Shown: piece by piece, positions 36,159-47,220 of the stretch
Position numbering within the stretch: the stretch's first letter is position 1
Layout: the number at the start of each line of letters is the position of its first letter
Assembly: GCA_017506865.1 (NCBI GenBank)
Contig: JAFCMP010000050.1
Location: 310,001-374,000 of the forward strand
Direction of reading: 5' to 3'
DNA length: 64,000 nt
Source: Tribonema minus
Taxonomy: Eukaryota > Sar > Xanthophyceae > Tribonematales > Tribonemataceae
Program-made: the position numbers and the translations under genes
The notes under the pieces: generated by a model
Database searches by the model: none
The model's input: only the letters and a program-made list of their open reading frames with translations
Told to the model about the DNA's origin: nothing

Positions 36159-37500
36159 TTATGCCTTGTGATATTTAGTCCCTTTTCTGATCTCTGTGGC
36201 TCTATAGATTTGCTCCGAGAGCAGCGCCCATGCCCATGTATGCGTGAGCACCATCTGCAGCACGGCGCGTAGTGCAACAAATGCAGCAACGGTAATGCCT
36301 GTGAGCACCGGCGCTCAGCATACAGACCAACGACGCAATAAGCATGGTGATCGCACGCCCAACAGCTGAGCCCTTGGCGTTAACAGCAGGCATGGGCACC
36401 ACCCGTGTGCAAGAGGCATGCGCGTATGCTAAGCTTCAATATACTACGAGATAGGGCCTCGATGCTGCAATGCACTGAACAACAATGAATGGACGCCTTC
36501 TACACATATGTACTCCCAAGCATATAGCCAATGCGTGCAAGACAGGCATAATCATGAGCGTTTGTTGTCACCTTGCTGAGGCTCATCTTGTCGTAGCTCT
36601 TTTCTGCCTTCATTGATGCTGGCAGGCCTTCAGCTCCGCCAATGACAAAGGCCAATCTGCTGCCTCCAATCTCCAATTTCTTGTACAGGTATTCGCTGAA
36701 AGATGTGCTGTCCAGCTGTTTCCCCCGTTCGTCCATGCAGATCACGGGGCACTGCTCGCGAAACACTGCCGCTTCCATGTCGGAGTCTGTCTGTACATAC
36801 ATAGCAGCACCTCGAGTGCAGCTTGCAGGGGTGAATGGTTTTGACAGGTCCCGATGCTGTGCACACGGGCTCACAGGTATGTGCAGCAGTGGTGTTTGGC
36901 AACGCGGGAGTAGACACAACTCAAATGCAGGTCCAAGCAGCGTGAATATGATGCGCACAGCAATGCGGTTGTGCTGGCTGCAACCCATGTTGGCAATACT
37001 ACATGCATGCCGATGGTCACCAGTGTGGACAAGCCTTGGCTGCTGCTCGCTTCACGTATGCAGCGACTGAGGTACGCCATCCAGTTGCCTGCTCGACAGT
37101 ACTGCTAACGATGGACGATGCTAAGACAATCCTCTGCTACGACAAGCACTCAAGCGTACATGCCACCACTAGCTCTAAAGCAAACGGAACGGATCCCCCA
37201 AAGCACACCACAACCAGAAACGCAACATGGCAGTGAAACAGCTGATACTCTGAAAAATGCAGACACTCACACCTTGTGCCAGACAGTTGTAAGCTGCAAA
37301 GTTGGTCTCAAGCGCTTGACGTACTCGTCATGGCCATCAGCAAGGAAACCTCGCTCCTCCTTGCCGCGTATATGAATTGTCACTCGGGGCCCGCAAGTAG
37401 GTGTCAGGCGGTATGCTGTTGCCGCAAGTGCAAGCACCGTTGGAGCTAGTGTCAGGACCGCCAGTACCGACCTCATCGTTCTCTGCCAAAACAACTTCAT
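36159..37500 (-). CDS. RlmH-type SPOUT rRNA methyltransferase, organelle-targeted
   Basis: Minus-strand exons 37500-37273, 36790-36572 and 36254-36159 join in phase 0 to 180 residues; bacterial RlmH is about 155. RlmH methylates pseudouridine 1915 of 23S rRNA at N3 in the decoding-helix 69 loop. Signatures are GHDEYVKRLRP, MDERGKQLDSTSFSEYL, LAFVIGGAEGL (knot and AdoMet loop) and the C-terminal LLSEQIYRATEIRKGTKYHK with the conserved YH. The N-terminal 30 residues are basic then hydrophobic (SVLAVLTLAPTVLALAA), so the protein probably enters the plastid or mitochondrion. The alternative start at 37506 is not ATG. The segment between exons 1 and 2 is a little shorter than in bacteria, so the exon 2 acceptor could lie slightly upstream. 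Confidence 0.88.
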
Positions 37501-37542
37501 GTTCAACTGCTGCTTGAAGTTTTCTTCCGAGGCCGCGGAGCC
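37501..37542. promoter_or_regulatory. 42-bp head-to-head spacer between RlmH-like and EEF1AKMT4-like start codons
   Basis: Start codons at 37500 (minus) and 37543 (plus) leave only 42 bp. Both 5' UTRs and promoters must overlap or lie within the opposite gene. The spacer contains TTGAAG and a C/T-rich run. Confidence 0.6.
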
Positions 37543-39861
37543 ATGGAGCGCAATGGTGGCAGTGAAGACGGCGAAGCTGCTGGCACCAGGAAGGAGAGGA
37601 TTGAGCTACCTGCCAGCAACAGCGACTACAGCAAGAGGGAGTACTGGAATACACGGTTTGCCGACGAGCAGGAATACGACTGGCTTGCAGGCTACAAGGT
37701 GAACTGCCACATTAAGCATATACCATGTCGTGCTAACAATACCATGATGTCAAAACTATGCTCACACAGGCACTGGTCTTACCTTCCTTCAACAAGTATT
37801 TGAAGGATATGATTCTGTGCTTGGCCCCCAAAACCTTGTCATGCATATCAGTAATGCGTTAAGGAATTGTATGGCACACTGATGTCCCGTGGGCCTGTAC
37901 TGCAGCAGCATCATGAGCAACATCAGCTGCATCATCAAGTCTGTTGAGGCAGCACGCCTTCCATGAGCAGTAACCGAAGTCACTTCGTGCATGGCGTCGC
38001 TGTACACCTGCAGGACATCGCAAGCATCCTCTCAGAGCTGACGCCTAAAGGCAAAGACAGCAGGATCCTGCTAGTGGGCTGCGGCAACAGCACCCTCACC
38101 AAGGACATGCACGATGCCGGCTACCGCAACCTCGTCAGCACGGACTTCTCGGAAGTTGTCATACAGGCCATGCAGCAGCGGTACGGTGACTTGCCTGGGC
38201 TGCGCTGGGAGGTGATGGACATGTTGAACCTGCAGTACCCCGAAGGTTCATTCGACATGGTGCTCGACAAGGCGGCCATGGACGCTATCACAACAGCGGA
38301 GGGAGACATGTGGGACCCCGACCCGGCTGTCATAGACGCTGTGCACAGGTGTGTGTGTGTCCACTGCGCTGTCTCAGAGATGGCGCGTAGTGCCATCTCT
38401 GCCCCGGTCGCGCGTAGCGCGAGCAAATTTTTGACAAGTACGCGTACGAGTATTCCAAAACTTGTAGCTGTGGCTACCCGTACAAGTTTAACTGGTGAGC
38501 TGTGCCAACCGGTACCCGTATACTTGTTGCACCGGTTATTACTGGTTCAACAAGTTTTCACCAGCTGCACCAGTTATTTGGAGGGACTAAGTACCAGTAT
38601 TCATGTAATGCAAACGTCATAGTATGCTCATGTGTTCACTCATAACTGGCGTTTGTGTGAAGTCGTAAGAGGTGGGCACGCATTTGCACGCGAACATCAC
38701 AAAAGTGTAATTTGCATGATCTGCATAGTGTGCGACACACACATCACAACAGCAGCATGCCAGCACAGCTTGTCCTCTACAAATGACTCACAAAGTGAAC
38801 ACATCCAGCTGAAAGCCGCGCACTGTGCAGCACTGCTTGCTGTCGGCACCTGTGTTCTGCAGGAAGCCGAGCGTGCGTCGCTACACGTAGTTTCACGAAC
38901 TCAAACCTTGCCCTGCTCAAAGCTAGAAGGCCCTTTCAAGCTGCTCAATTGTACGGAAGTGGCAAACATCGCTCGTGCCATCGGTCGCTACTACCAACCA
39001 TCAGTGATGTTACCTCGGCAAAACTACGAGCACCGACAGAATAAAGCGGAACAGGCATTTAACTTGTACCGCAAGTTATCAGCTGCGGGACCGATGGGTG
39101 TTTACGCGTTGCCTCCCACGGCAAGTTACACGTACCGGTTAACGCGTGTTGCGCAGCGGGCCACCGGTTACGGGTTAAAACCGGTACAAGAACTTGTACT
39201 CGTACCGGTGCAACAAGTTAACGCGCCATCTCTGCGTTGTCTACAACGCTGAAGGGAGCGGCTGCTGCAGCAGTTTGGGATGGAACGGCACGAGTTCACC
39301 TGACATGCACATGAGTTTGAGAGTGTGCATTGCTGCACGCTGAAGCCACCAGGTCTCATCACGTGAGATGGCACTCTCCGAAACAGCCTATACTGATTGC
39401 GTCGGCGGTTAACAAAGCGATGATGCATGCCCATGTGTCGAGGTTTTGCCAGAGGATAATGTTCTCAGTGCCTGCAAGCGAACAAGTCATCATCAGTCAT
39501 GGTTTAACAATCATGCATATCTACTCACCTACCACACAGCTCGGCGACCATGCACAGTCCGGCCTCCCAACCGAATTCTCTCTCACCCGCAGCTGTGTGT
39601 GCTGCGTGATGTCTGCCCGTGCTCAGAATGTGCACTGGCGTGAGCAGGGTGCTGGTGCCGGGCGGCACATTTGTGCAGATCAGCTTTGTGCAGCCCCACT
39701 TCCGCCTCCCGTATCTGACCGGCAAGCGCGTGGGGGCATCTGTAGACTACGGGTGGCAGTGCTCAAAGCGGGAGATTGAGGGCAAGGTCATGCCCCACTT
39801 CTGCTACATCATGCACAAGGCAGAGGCGCGCACAGCAGCACCCGCAGGCGGCGGCACGTGA
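37543..39861 (+). CDS. EEF1AKMT4/ECE2-type eEF1A lysine methyltransferase
   Basis: Exons 37543-37698, 38014-38348 and 39627-39861 give 241 residues. Human EEF1AKMT4 methylates Lys36 of eEF1A in the cytosol. Signatures are KREYWNTRFADEQEYDWL, SRILLVGCGNSTLT (AdoMet motif I), VSTDFSEVVIQAMQQRY, LRWEVMDMLNL, FDMVLDKAAMDAI and SRVLVPGGTFVQISF followed by PHFR. The order and spacing match the family closely. Intron 2 (38349-39626) is enlarged by a small hAT element. The C-terminal tail after HKAEA is short and Ala/Gly-rich. It diverges from the RlmH-like gene with a 42-bp spacer. Confidence 0.92.
38375..39234. mobile_element. Non-autonomous hAT element in EEF1AKMT4 intron 2
   Basis: The 860-bp element has perfect 13-bp inverted ends CAGAGATGGCGCG/CGCGCCATCTCTG. 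It is flanked by a near-perfect 8-bp target duplication, CGCTGTCT on the left and CGTTGTCT on the right. Both ends are dense in ACAAGT and ACCGGT motifs, typical of hAT subterminal binding sites. A second internal hairpin (AGAGATGGC...GCCATCTCT) sits at the left end. A 206-codon open frame inside shows no transposase motif. Confidence 0.85.
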
Positions 39862-39969
39862 TGTAGCAATCGTCCACTTACTGCACAACAAGAAGCCATG
39901 GGTGCCACCGCCCGAATGGGGACAAAGCAACAGTGGTAGCACCAAATGAAACGCGCGTGGGGTTGACAC

Positions 39970-42524
39970 TTACTGCAAGTGTTGCGGGCGGCCACCATGC
40001 ACACGCCAGCTGTGCAAGCCTCCCATTGCAAGCTTGCCCTCAGAAGGTTCCGGCACTGCAGGTTGTAGCATGCTGCGCAGGCGTCGGTACACTAGCTCGG
40101 TCATGACCCTGCGTCTAGTGGCTTTTCTACTGTCACCAACTGCAAAGCGCAGTCGGACCACATGTGGGAAGTAAACGCAGCAGCAGCATGCACTGAGCAC
40201 ACCTGAACCTGACAGGCGCAGGCGGACAACTCTTGAACGCTGCATCCAACAAGAATGACAAGGCGGTGCTGACAATGTCAAATTTGCAGTACTTCTTTGC
40301 CTTTGCCAATGTGTTGTTGCATTGCACAGCAGTGCGAATGCTGCAATCGAATGTATGCGGCATGATGATGTCATTGTCTGCATCATGTCAGCAACAACGC
40401 AACCAAAATAACTGAGAGCGGAGTCAGGCTTGCTCAGTCAACATGTCAGCATTGTCATTTGTCAGTCTTCATGCATGGCGTCAAGTGCAACAACAACCGC
40501 ATGCCAAGCCAGTGCCTCCCCGACTCTCACCAGACCGCTCGCTACTTGCGTGTCTGGTGCTACTACCACTTTGCCGCCACCGACCACACCCTTGCTATTA
40601 CTCTCTAAAGGGTGATCATTCCAACCCTGCATGATGTCACCCATGCTCAAAATATCTGTAGGTGCAACACCCAAAGACCGCAGTTTGCGGTTGGCATAGC
40701 GCCTGACATAGCCCTTGCCACTGCCGTCACGCAGCGCTGGCGCAGCTGTGCTTGCCCTGTGCAGCGCACTGCCTGAAGACCCGCGCTCTCGCAGCAAGGG
40801 CAGCACAGTCGCGCTGAGCCACTGGGTCGCCTGTGCTACTGCTGACGGTGGTGCTGCTGCACCCTCGCCGTTGCAAGTATGCGCGTCGCCGCTCCAGTTG
40901 AAGTAGATAGACAAGTCCAACTTCCTCGTGTTGGAGTCGGCCGATGGCAGTGGGAGCTCAATGGTACCGTCAAGTGGCAGCAGGTCTTGTTGGCGAAAGA
41001 GTTGAAGCCCTTCTGCATACCCAAAGGAGAAGAGCTTCTTTGCCGTGGTCATGGCTGCGCCGTATGTGCCAAAGACCTGTGCGCCTGCTGCGTACTTCCT
41101 GTCTGTGGTAAATACCACTTCCTGTGGAGGCACATGCAGAAGCACATCGGAGGAGCAAGCTCAGGACCCAAGTGTTGGCAGTGCCGAGGCTGGTCATTCA
41201 AATTGCTCATCGTACTGGAGCAGCATTGCAGTGACGCGTGCAGCATGCTGCAGCCACCTGCAACATTCATAGTGACGACACAGCATAAGCAACCCGGATT
41301 GCTGCATTTGCAGAAGGGTCACACTGTGAGTGAAACTGGCAGCTTGCTTGATGCCACTGCTCAGGCGTCGAGTGGCTGCTTGCATGATGGTCAAGGATGC
41401 ATGCATGATGGGCACGGGTGCATGATTCGACCACAACACCTGCCAGATCCCCTTGAGATGTTTCTTGCAATCACCCTGAGTTGATGCTACAAGCATGCGT
41501 GTGCACTGCAGGAATACAGTTGCTGCGTCATTTGCTCGCATATGTCTTGCAGTATGACCAACTCCGCCACCTCCTCTGCGGTACCAGCAATGTCATGCCA
41601 GGTTGCCTCTTGTGCAACAACCGCACTGCACTACTCTAATGAGCACACGCCGCTTTGCCCTCTCACCTCCCGAGACGCAAACACGCCATCGCCCCTCTCC
41701 ACCCCGAACGCGACGCCGTCGCTGTGGTTGCAGAAGTCCACCAGTGGCACCAGCGCATACGTGCCATCCGCAAACATGAAGGCACGGCTCATCACCGCGC
41801 AGCGCGCCCACGCCCACTGCCGCGCCGTTAAACCGTTTCGTAACCGCCGCCTGAGCGCAGCGCTGCCAACGTGGGGCAGCGCCGCGCGCACGGCTTGGAA
41901 CTCCTGCTGCAGACGCGCGCGAAACGCTGCGGTGTCCGCGGCTAGTAGGGTGCGGCGGAGCAGCTGCCGATCGCCGCGGGGCCACAGCACCGGCAGGTTG
42001 AGCTCTGCTGCCGACGGCAGCGCTGCGATGTACGGCGCGTAGAACGAGCGGCCGCCAAGGCACACTTCGACGGCGAGCTTGAGAGCAACCGTGGCCTGTC
42101 GCCAGTGTTCTGGCGGCGCGCGCGCAAATACGGCGTGCGCCCACCGCTGGTGTGATGCGTTATTTGCGCAGCCGCTGCTGCCGGTGGCGCTGCTGCCGGC
42201 GCCGCTCGTGAAGCATATGGCGAGGGGGATGGAAGCGACGGTTGCTAGGCGTTCGAGATCACGTGCGGCGCGAAGTCCCACTCGCTGTTCAGGGAACGTG
42301 TCCAGAGCGATGGCTGCGCCGTTGCTGGTGCGTCCTCCTCCGAGATCCGCGCCGTTGTTCAGGAGCCACTGAGTCAGAGGCGCAAGCTGATACGCTGCGC
42401 CTTGCGATGGTGTGGCTGGCGTCAGGCACTGCACAAGTACTGGCAGTAACAGCGAGAGGATGCACCGCAGGAGGACATGCGTCCTGCTGACGGTGGTGGA
42501 GCTAGGGCGGCAGCACCCGTACAT
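39970..42524 (-). CDS. LSMT-type SET domain protein methyltransferase
   Basis: Proposed minus-strand exons 42524-41667, 41121-40641 and 40139-39970 give 502 residues. The family (Rubisco LSMT, SETD3, yeast Rkm) methylates lysines or histidines of Rubisco, actin or ribosomal proteins. Signatures are LTQWLLNNGADL, SIPLAICF, MSRAFMFADGTYALVPLVDFCNHSD (residues split here only by position), and AAGAQVFGTYG followed by KLFSFGYAEG, the SET end and start of the substrate-binding domain. The leader has a long hydrophobic run (VLLRCILSLLLPVLVQCL), suggesting a signal peptide. The last exon is less sure: without it the frame stays open to 40462. The putative start codon lies inside the 3' end of the DPH4 frame, so an unseen upstream exon is possible. 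Confidence 0.78.
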
Positions 42525-42918
42525 TGAGGCTACAGCCTGAACAGGGCACAACATTGAGGCCTTCCCGCAGCTCGTCCTGTGTAACTTCGTAGGCCTCGCC
42601 GCAGCGGCAGGGGTGCATCAGGACGCCGTCCTCGCACAGCTGCATGTCGCTCGCATTCACGTCCTCGCTGATGGTCGCATGTTTGCTGGCCGCTTCAAGG
42701 CGCTCGTCGTAGTCCGCGCGCCTTTCTGGATCTCTCAGCGTCTCCCAAGCCTCTTGCACTGCGCGAAAGGGGTCTAAGCGGCTGAAGTCGTCGGCTGTGC
42801 CGGTCGTGTTCGGGGAAGCTTTGTCGGGGTGCAGTTTGAGCGCCGCTTGCTGGTACGCACGCTTTACCTGCTCGAGACTGGCATTTCGAGGAATGCCTAG
42901 CAGATCGTATTTGTTCAT
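42502..42918 (-). CDS. DPH4: DPH4 (DNAJC24) diphthamide biosynthesis J-protein
   Basis: A single uninterrupted exon of 138 residues. It has an N-terminal J domain (YDLLGIPRNASLEQVKRAY, with HPD in LKLHPDKAS) and a C-terminal CSL zinc finger (HPCRCGEAYEV, then VVPCSGCSLNVRVL). This is the exact two-domain plan of DPH4, which supports the first step of diphthamide formation on eEF2 and can bind iron. All four zinc-ligand cysteines are present. Its last 23 bases overlap the apparent start of the SET gene on the same strand in another frame. The gene is intronless, unlike its neighbours. Confidence 0.93.
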   Translation of the reverse strand: MNKYDLLGIPRNASLEQVKRAYQQAALKLHPDKASPNTTGTADDFSRLDPFRAVQEAWETLRDPERRADYDERLEAASKHATISEDVNASDMQLCEDGVLMHPCRCGEAYEVTQDELREGLNVVPCSGCSLNVRVLPP

Positions 42919-43270
42919 GACACTGCAACCAGCCTTTTCTTCCTACCCAGAACTTCAAAGGTTGAAGTTTAGTATCACGAGGTGCCACGTGGCGCTGGGG
43001 CTGGTTTTGCGCGCGCCAAAAAATGAGACAGTCGTTTGAATGTTCCCAGAAATCTTTAGCACAAAATACAGAAACTCAAGCACACGGATGTAAAAACACA
43101 TTTACTGACAGGCCTGCAACGTTAGCACTGCAGATTGCATGACACCCACCCGTGCACATTACATATTGCACGCATGTGACAGCAGGAGCAGAAGCTTGCC
43201 GCGATGATGTCTTCACCGCGCTGTTGCATGGCAAAACGCACATGGTCTTGAAGGATTGACAATGGTCTCA
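42919..43270. other. Gap between DPH4 start and the SMYD-P4H stop
   Basis: No gene is seen. It must hold the DPH4 promoter and the 3' end of the fusion gene, both on the minus strand. A short TTGAAG motif occurs near 42961. Confidence 0.5.
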
Positions 43271-46200
43271 TTAACTGGCATCACCAAAGCCAAAGGAAAA
43301 TGCAGAGCCAGCATCCTCTTTCCAGTTCACAGACACTTGCATAGCTTTATCCTGTCCAGCCAAAGGCCCCTGCTTGTTGCTACAACCGCTTGCATCTTGC
43401 TCATCCAGGTAGAGAAATGCGGCTATGATGTACCTGGTGCCCTCCGTTATTGGGTCCCCACCTGGACAACACCAAATAACGCATGCACACACAATAAAGG
43501 CCCGTTGTTCCACTGCCAAAGAGATGGCTGTTTGCGCAAGCACATCAACTCACGTGGTGGGAACATTGAGATAAGCCACTGTCAGCATGTGGAGAGGTGC
43601 CGACATGCCAACAGCTCGAGTTCTACATCTACAATGGATGTCACATGGGCAGCATCCATTGGTGACTCAGAATACTAGTCTACACCTTTCCTAAGGGATA
43701 TCCTTTTCTGCCTTAAAGTGCCTTTGCAATGCTGACCTGTGATGGCGACTCATCTCAGCAGTGGGGCACTGAGCAGTACCTGGCCTGACGCGGGAGCCTG
43801 TGTTGAATGGTTCGCCATGTGATGAGCAGCACATGAAAGCCCCATGAGTGGGTATCATGTGGCGTCATCACAATCATCCTGGCTTTGAACTATACAAACT
43901 GTGTGAGACACCGCATGCACAGCCCTATCGGAAATCAACAAAGTGTGCACATCAGCCACCGTCTCTTGAGGCCCAGTTCCAGCGCCTGCGAGCGTCCCAG
44001 CACACAGCACACTCACATTCGCGTGCCCCTGCCAACAAACTAGCCCTACTTGGCACGACTTACCATGAATCAGGCCGCCTCTGAACGACACGTTCGCACG
44101 ACTCACCATGAATCAGGTCACCCTTGAACGACAAGACGTGCCCCGCCTCCGTCCGCAGCGCGCTGTCCAGATGCTGGAAGTACGTGCCCCCCCCCTCAAA
44201 CGCCCCCGCGCCGTTCAGCGCCACCGTCAGCGAGTGCGTGCTCTGGTCTGCGTGCAGCGGCAGGTGGCGCTGCGCCGCGTGCGAGTAGCGCACCACAAAG
44301 GCGTCGTGCACGTGCCACGAGTGCGCAGCGCGCGCGCGCGGCGCGAACTGCGCGCTCAGCAGCGGAAACAGGCGCTCGCGCAGCAGCGCGCAGAACCACG
44401 CGCGCAGGGCGGGCACGGCGTGCACTGGCAGGTCCGTCGTCGGCACCGCGTAGTGCCTGCGGTGGCGGTTTGCGGAGCGGTGAGGGCAGGTATGTAGGTA
44501 CGACACGCCAGGTTGAAACAGGGGTGCTGGGGGGTCTGCCGTGCATGACCTGCAGTGCAGGCTACGCGCGAGTGCCAGTGAGGCGCGCATGGTTTACATC
44601 TCACGCAGCTGCGCAAGAAGCGCTGGCATGGGCGGCTGTGTTCCCTCATTCATGGCGTATCTTGCGTGATGGACTCCGTCGCTCATTTGGACGTCAAAGG
44701 ACCGCAACTGCAACAGCACAGTGTGATGATGGTACGCCAGCAGTGCTCAAACAATAGCATTGCGCACGCACTGCTCGCTTGCCCTGTGAGCTGCTGCTCA
44801 CACACATGCGACGTCACGCAAACACATCAATTGACAGCACACCTGGAAGTGGTCCAGCCCTTGTGCTCCTGCGCATGCGCCTCAGCAGTCTCCACCGCCC
44901 ACGCGCACTCCTCCCCGCTGAGCACCGGCTCGCGCGTCAGAAACACCCCCCCATCAAAGTTCTCCCACACACACCCCACTCCTTCAGTCACCACACTCGC
45001 GCTGCCACCGCCGCTGTCGCCTGCGCTGGCCGCCGCATAGGCCGCGTCCTTTGCAGCCTGCGCTGCTAGCGCGGCATGCTCCGGTGCCAGCGCAAAACCC
45101 GCCTGCCACGCACGGTGCGCATCCGCCCAGCGGCCGCAGCCCAGCAGCGCCACCCCCACCCCGTGAAGCGCATCGCCCTGCACGCCCTTCTGTGCCGCTG
45201 GCGCTGCCGCCGCCGACTCAGCGGCAGCGCGATAGAGCTCCAGCGCGGCTGCGCAGCGCCCCTCCTCGAGCGCCTGGTTGGCCAACGCGAGCGTGTCATG
45301 CGGAGGCAGCGCGGACGCGTCGACCGTGCGCGACTCCACTGCGCAGCGTGCGCACGCACACTCGTACGCGGCGTCGCCCAGCGACGCCCGCAAGTCCGCG
45401 CGACGCTGCCGCCACGAGGGCTGCGCGACGCTCACGCGCGGCACCGTGAGCGCATCGCCGGCAACAATAGAACGCAGCGCCACCAGCTGCGCCCTGAGCT
45501 GGCCGCTGCGCGCGTCCCAGCAGCCCTCCAGCTGCGCGTTCGGGCAGCAGGCGTGCGGCGCGCGCGGCGCAGAGCGCGGCAGCAGCGCCAGCGCGCTCAG
45601 CGGGGGGAACGGCGACTGCGCGGGGTCAGCGGCCACCTGCGCGAGCAGCGCGACGCGCCTCTCTGATGCTTGCATAAGGACAGGGCCTTGGGCGTCGCTG
45701 GGAAGGTGCAGCTCGGGTGGCAGCACGGGAGCGAGCGCTCGCAGCGCCGCAATCTTGACGGTGCTGTCCGCTGTGAGCAGGCTCTGCGCGTACGCGACGA
45801 GGGGGGACTCCAGCTGCAGGGGTACGAGGCAGCGCTCGAGGCCCCCTGCAATCTTGGCGAATGTAATAGTGTTCAGAGGGGGGCTGAAACGACTCAAGTC
45901 GACCGCGTGCTCGTGCTGCAGCCAGGCTTGAAGGAGCGTCCACGCCTCCTCTACTTGCTGTTTGGCAGCGGCGGCATCGCTGGTGATGACGACATCCCAC
46001 CAGGGGGGTGCATTGCGCTGTAGCGCTTCAAATGTGTCGGTAGTGGCGGTTTCGCCCGCTGCTGCGCCGCAGACCATCCTGGCGACGACTTGCGCAGCGA
46101 AGAGGAAGGTCTCGCTGGTCTGCAAGGCGTAGCGGCGGTGCTCGCGGATGGCACTGCATGGCTCAGCAGACAAGTAAAGTGGGGGCGGTGTTGGGGTGTA

Positions 46201-47030
46201 GGTTGTCATGTTGAGCTGAGCTGGCTGACATGCATGGTCAACGTCAGCTGCAACATGCAGCAGTTGCGCCGCGCTCTCCGCCAGCATCAGGAAGAAATGG
46301 CAGTAGCGGATGATGGTCTGAGTGCGACGTGTAGCCGATGCCTTGCACGGTGTGTTGAACTTATGTACCTGAAACCATTCGCTGCTCTGATGACGCACTC
46401 GCAACAGCGCCCCACTGTTTTGACTTTGACTGCACTCATCTGGCACAATCATAGTGTAAGTTCACAGTCGATGAGTACATCAAATACTTCGAGACGAAAG
46501 TGGTACCTGTTTCTGCCTCGACCTCCGCAGCATAGCAGCTTATGACCTGCTGCCCAAGCAGCAGAGCGGCAGTCCTCCGAGCAGTAGAAATCATCACACG
46601 CACGCTCGCATCGCACGATCGCGCCGTTCTTACGGTCCCGAGGCTCGTGTGGCAGCTGGCACCGCTGATGTACGCCATGCTGCTTAGCTGCATCCACCCT
46701 GGGGCGTTTACGGCCCTTACTGGTTATTAGCTCTGCCTGCTCAGCCAGAGTTCCGATGAATGCATGGCAATGCTGGCAGGCCAATACCTGGTCGCGTGAC
46801 TGCAAAGTTTGGAAGGCAATTGCTGGGGTTGCAGACAGAATCACGCCGCCCTTGACAACATCATTGCTGGCTATCTGCTGTTGCATGTCGATGAAGCTGC
46901 GGCCTGCTGTGTAGGCCAACTTCAGGTCAACTTCAAGTAGTATCTTCAACTTTTGACAAATCTTCAACTTTTTACTGGCCGCAGGCGAAGGCGCGAGCTC
47001 GCCACCCGCGTATTTTAATTCTACCTTCAT
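43271..47030 (-). CDS. Fusion of SMYD (MYND-SET-TPR) methyltransferase with prolyl 4-hydroxylase
   Basis: Minus-strand exons 47030-46507, 46153-44843, 44456-44107 and 43461-43271 join in phase to 791 residues. Residues 41-82 are the first SET half. The MYND zinc finger spans 85-167 (CQHC ... CERACDDFYCSEDC ... GHKLLC). The SET core follows (TSETFLFAAQVVARM, then HACCPN at about 375 and post-SET CACARC near 440). An Ala-rich TPR-like helical part covers about 450-550. Residues 595-747 form a 2-oxoglutarate/Fe(II) prolyl 4-hydroxylase: WTTSRHYAVPTTDLPV, LPLHADQ (H680, D682), FEGGGTYF, LIHGGDPITEGTRYIIAAFLY (H728, R738). All metal and 2OG ligands are kept. The phase match AG|G at exon 2-3, in the middle of a conserved P4H motif, makes this one gene and not two. 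The usual NHSC of SET is changed to PHACC, which could lower activity. Substrates are unknown. Confidence 0.88.
44056..44141. repeat. 43-bp duplication of the P4H exon-3 end and splice donor
   Basis: CGACTTACCATGAATCAGG at 44056 repeats as CGACTCACCATGAATCAGG at 44099, both followed by a related CTTGAACGACA stretch. On the minus strand both copies read CATG/GTGAGT or CATG/GTAAGT, so both could serve as 5' splice sites. Confidence 0.85.
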
Positions 47031-47220
47031 GCAGGCCTATTCCGAAAAGTGCGCCTGATATCGCTGCTCGTTCGTCCCTATCGGATGCGAAAGTGTGACA
47101 CTTTAGCGTAGGAAGTTCAAATTTCCCCCCGAAACGATACAGTGCGACGTTCTAGGCGCACCAGGTGTTGAAGTGTACACATGTTGAAGTAACTTTGGCT
47201 GTGAGGGCGAGCACGAGGGG
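47031..47220. promoter_or_regulatory. 190-bp divergent promoter between SMYD-P4H and FUT8-like genes
   Basis: The two start codons (47030 minus, 47221 plus) are head to head. The spacer holds TTGAAG twice, near 47166 and 47184. No TATA box is evident. Confidence 0.5.

Noticed and set aside
38632-39252. 206-codon frame within the EEF1AKMT4 intron
   Set aside because: It lies almost wholly inside a hAT element and crosses its right end; no transposase motif.
40462-40640. Read-through C-terminus of the SET protein to the stop at 40462
   Set aside because: Possible, but the spliced end (40641 to 40139) matches phase and gives a helical tail more like the family; kept only as an alternative.
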